Of a stretch of DNA of 6,111 bases, positions 6,085-6,111 are shown piece after piece. The notes beneath the pieces are model-generated. The model was not told where the DNA came from, searched no databases, and was given only the letters and a program-made list of their open reading frames with translations. The translations under genes and the position numbers were made by a program. The DNA is from Planctomycetaceae bacterium UBA4655 (GTDB taxonomy: Bacteria > Planctomycetota > Planctomycetia > Pirellulales > UBA1268), in NCBI GenBank assembly GCA_002405515.1, contig DHLZ01000130.1, positions 1 to 6,111 of the forward strand, given 5' to 3'. Numbering within the stretch: position 1 is the stretch's first letter; the number at the start of each line of letters is the position of its first letter.

Positions 6085-6111
6085 ACGCTTGACCGTGCGG
6101 GGCTGCCCGTG

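Overview
The window is a high-GC stretch whose gene content points to a planctomycete, most likely of the Pirellulales type. The clues are a secreted DUF1571 protein, a protein with a DUF1559-like pseudopilin region and an H-X-D-G C-terminal motif, and an ECF sigma factor paired with that protein. All three families are typical of, or largely confined to, that phylum. I assign the organism by family recognition only.

Layout. Positions 1-195 are intergenic-looking DNA: a pyrimidine-rich tract followed by a 48-bp tandem repeat. An open minus-strand frame (possible partial gene, start near 565) runs through this repeat and off the left edge. The rest of the left two thirds is read on the minus strand. 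In transcription order it holds an NCS2/AzgA-like membrane permease (4014 or 3894 down to 2242), a small cysteine-rich iron-sulfur metallochaperone-like protein (2231-1779, only 10 bp behind the permease), and then, after a 223-bp gap with its own promoter-like site, a secreted DUF1571 protein (1555-704). The right third is read on the plus strand: an ECF sigma factor (4074-4772), then after 22 bp a membrane-anchored anti-sigma-like protein whose outer part resembles a DUF1559 pseudopilin (4795-5886). The last 225 bp hold no gene but contain a long imperfect inverted repeat nested inside a shorter one.

How the genes may work together. The permease and metallochaperone very probably form a two-gene operon. 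This would couple a transporter of unknown substrate to a protein with the CxC...Cx9C pattern of the [2Fe-2S] domain of CopZ. The sigma factor and its downstream partner look like a signalling operon in which the partner holds the sigma factor at the membrane and senses something outside the cytoplasm. The two operons are divergent and share a short control region around 3895-4073.

No CRISPR array, tRNA, rRNA or recognisable transposase is visible. The less ordinary items are the fused anti-sigma/pseudopilin protein with its histidine-rich tail, the 48-bp repeat that stays open in five of six frames, and the structured element at the right end whose stem pairs fully only in minus-strand RNA.
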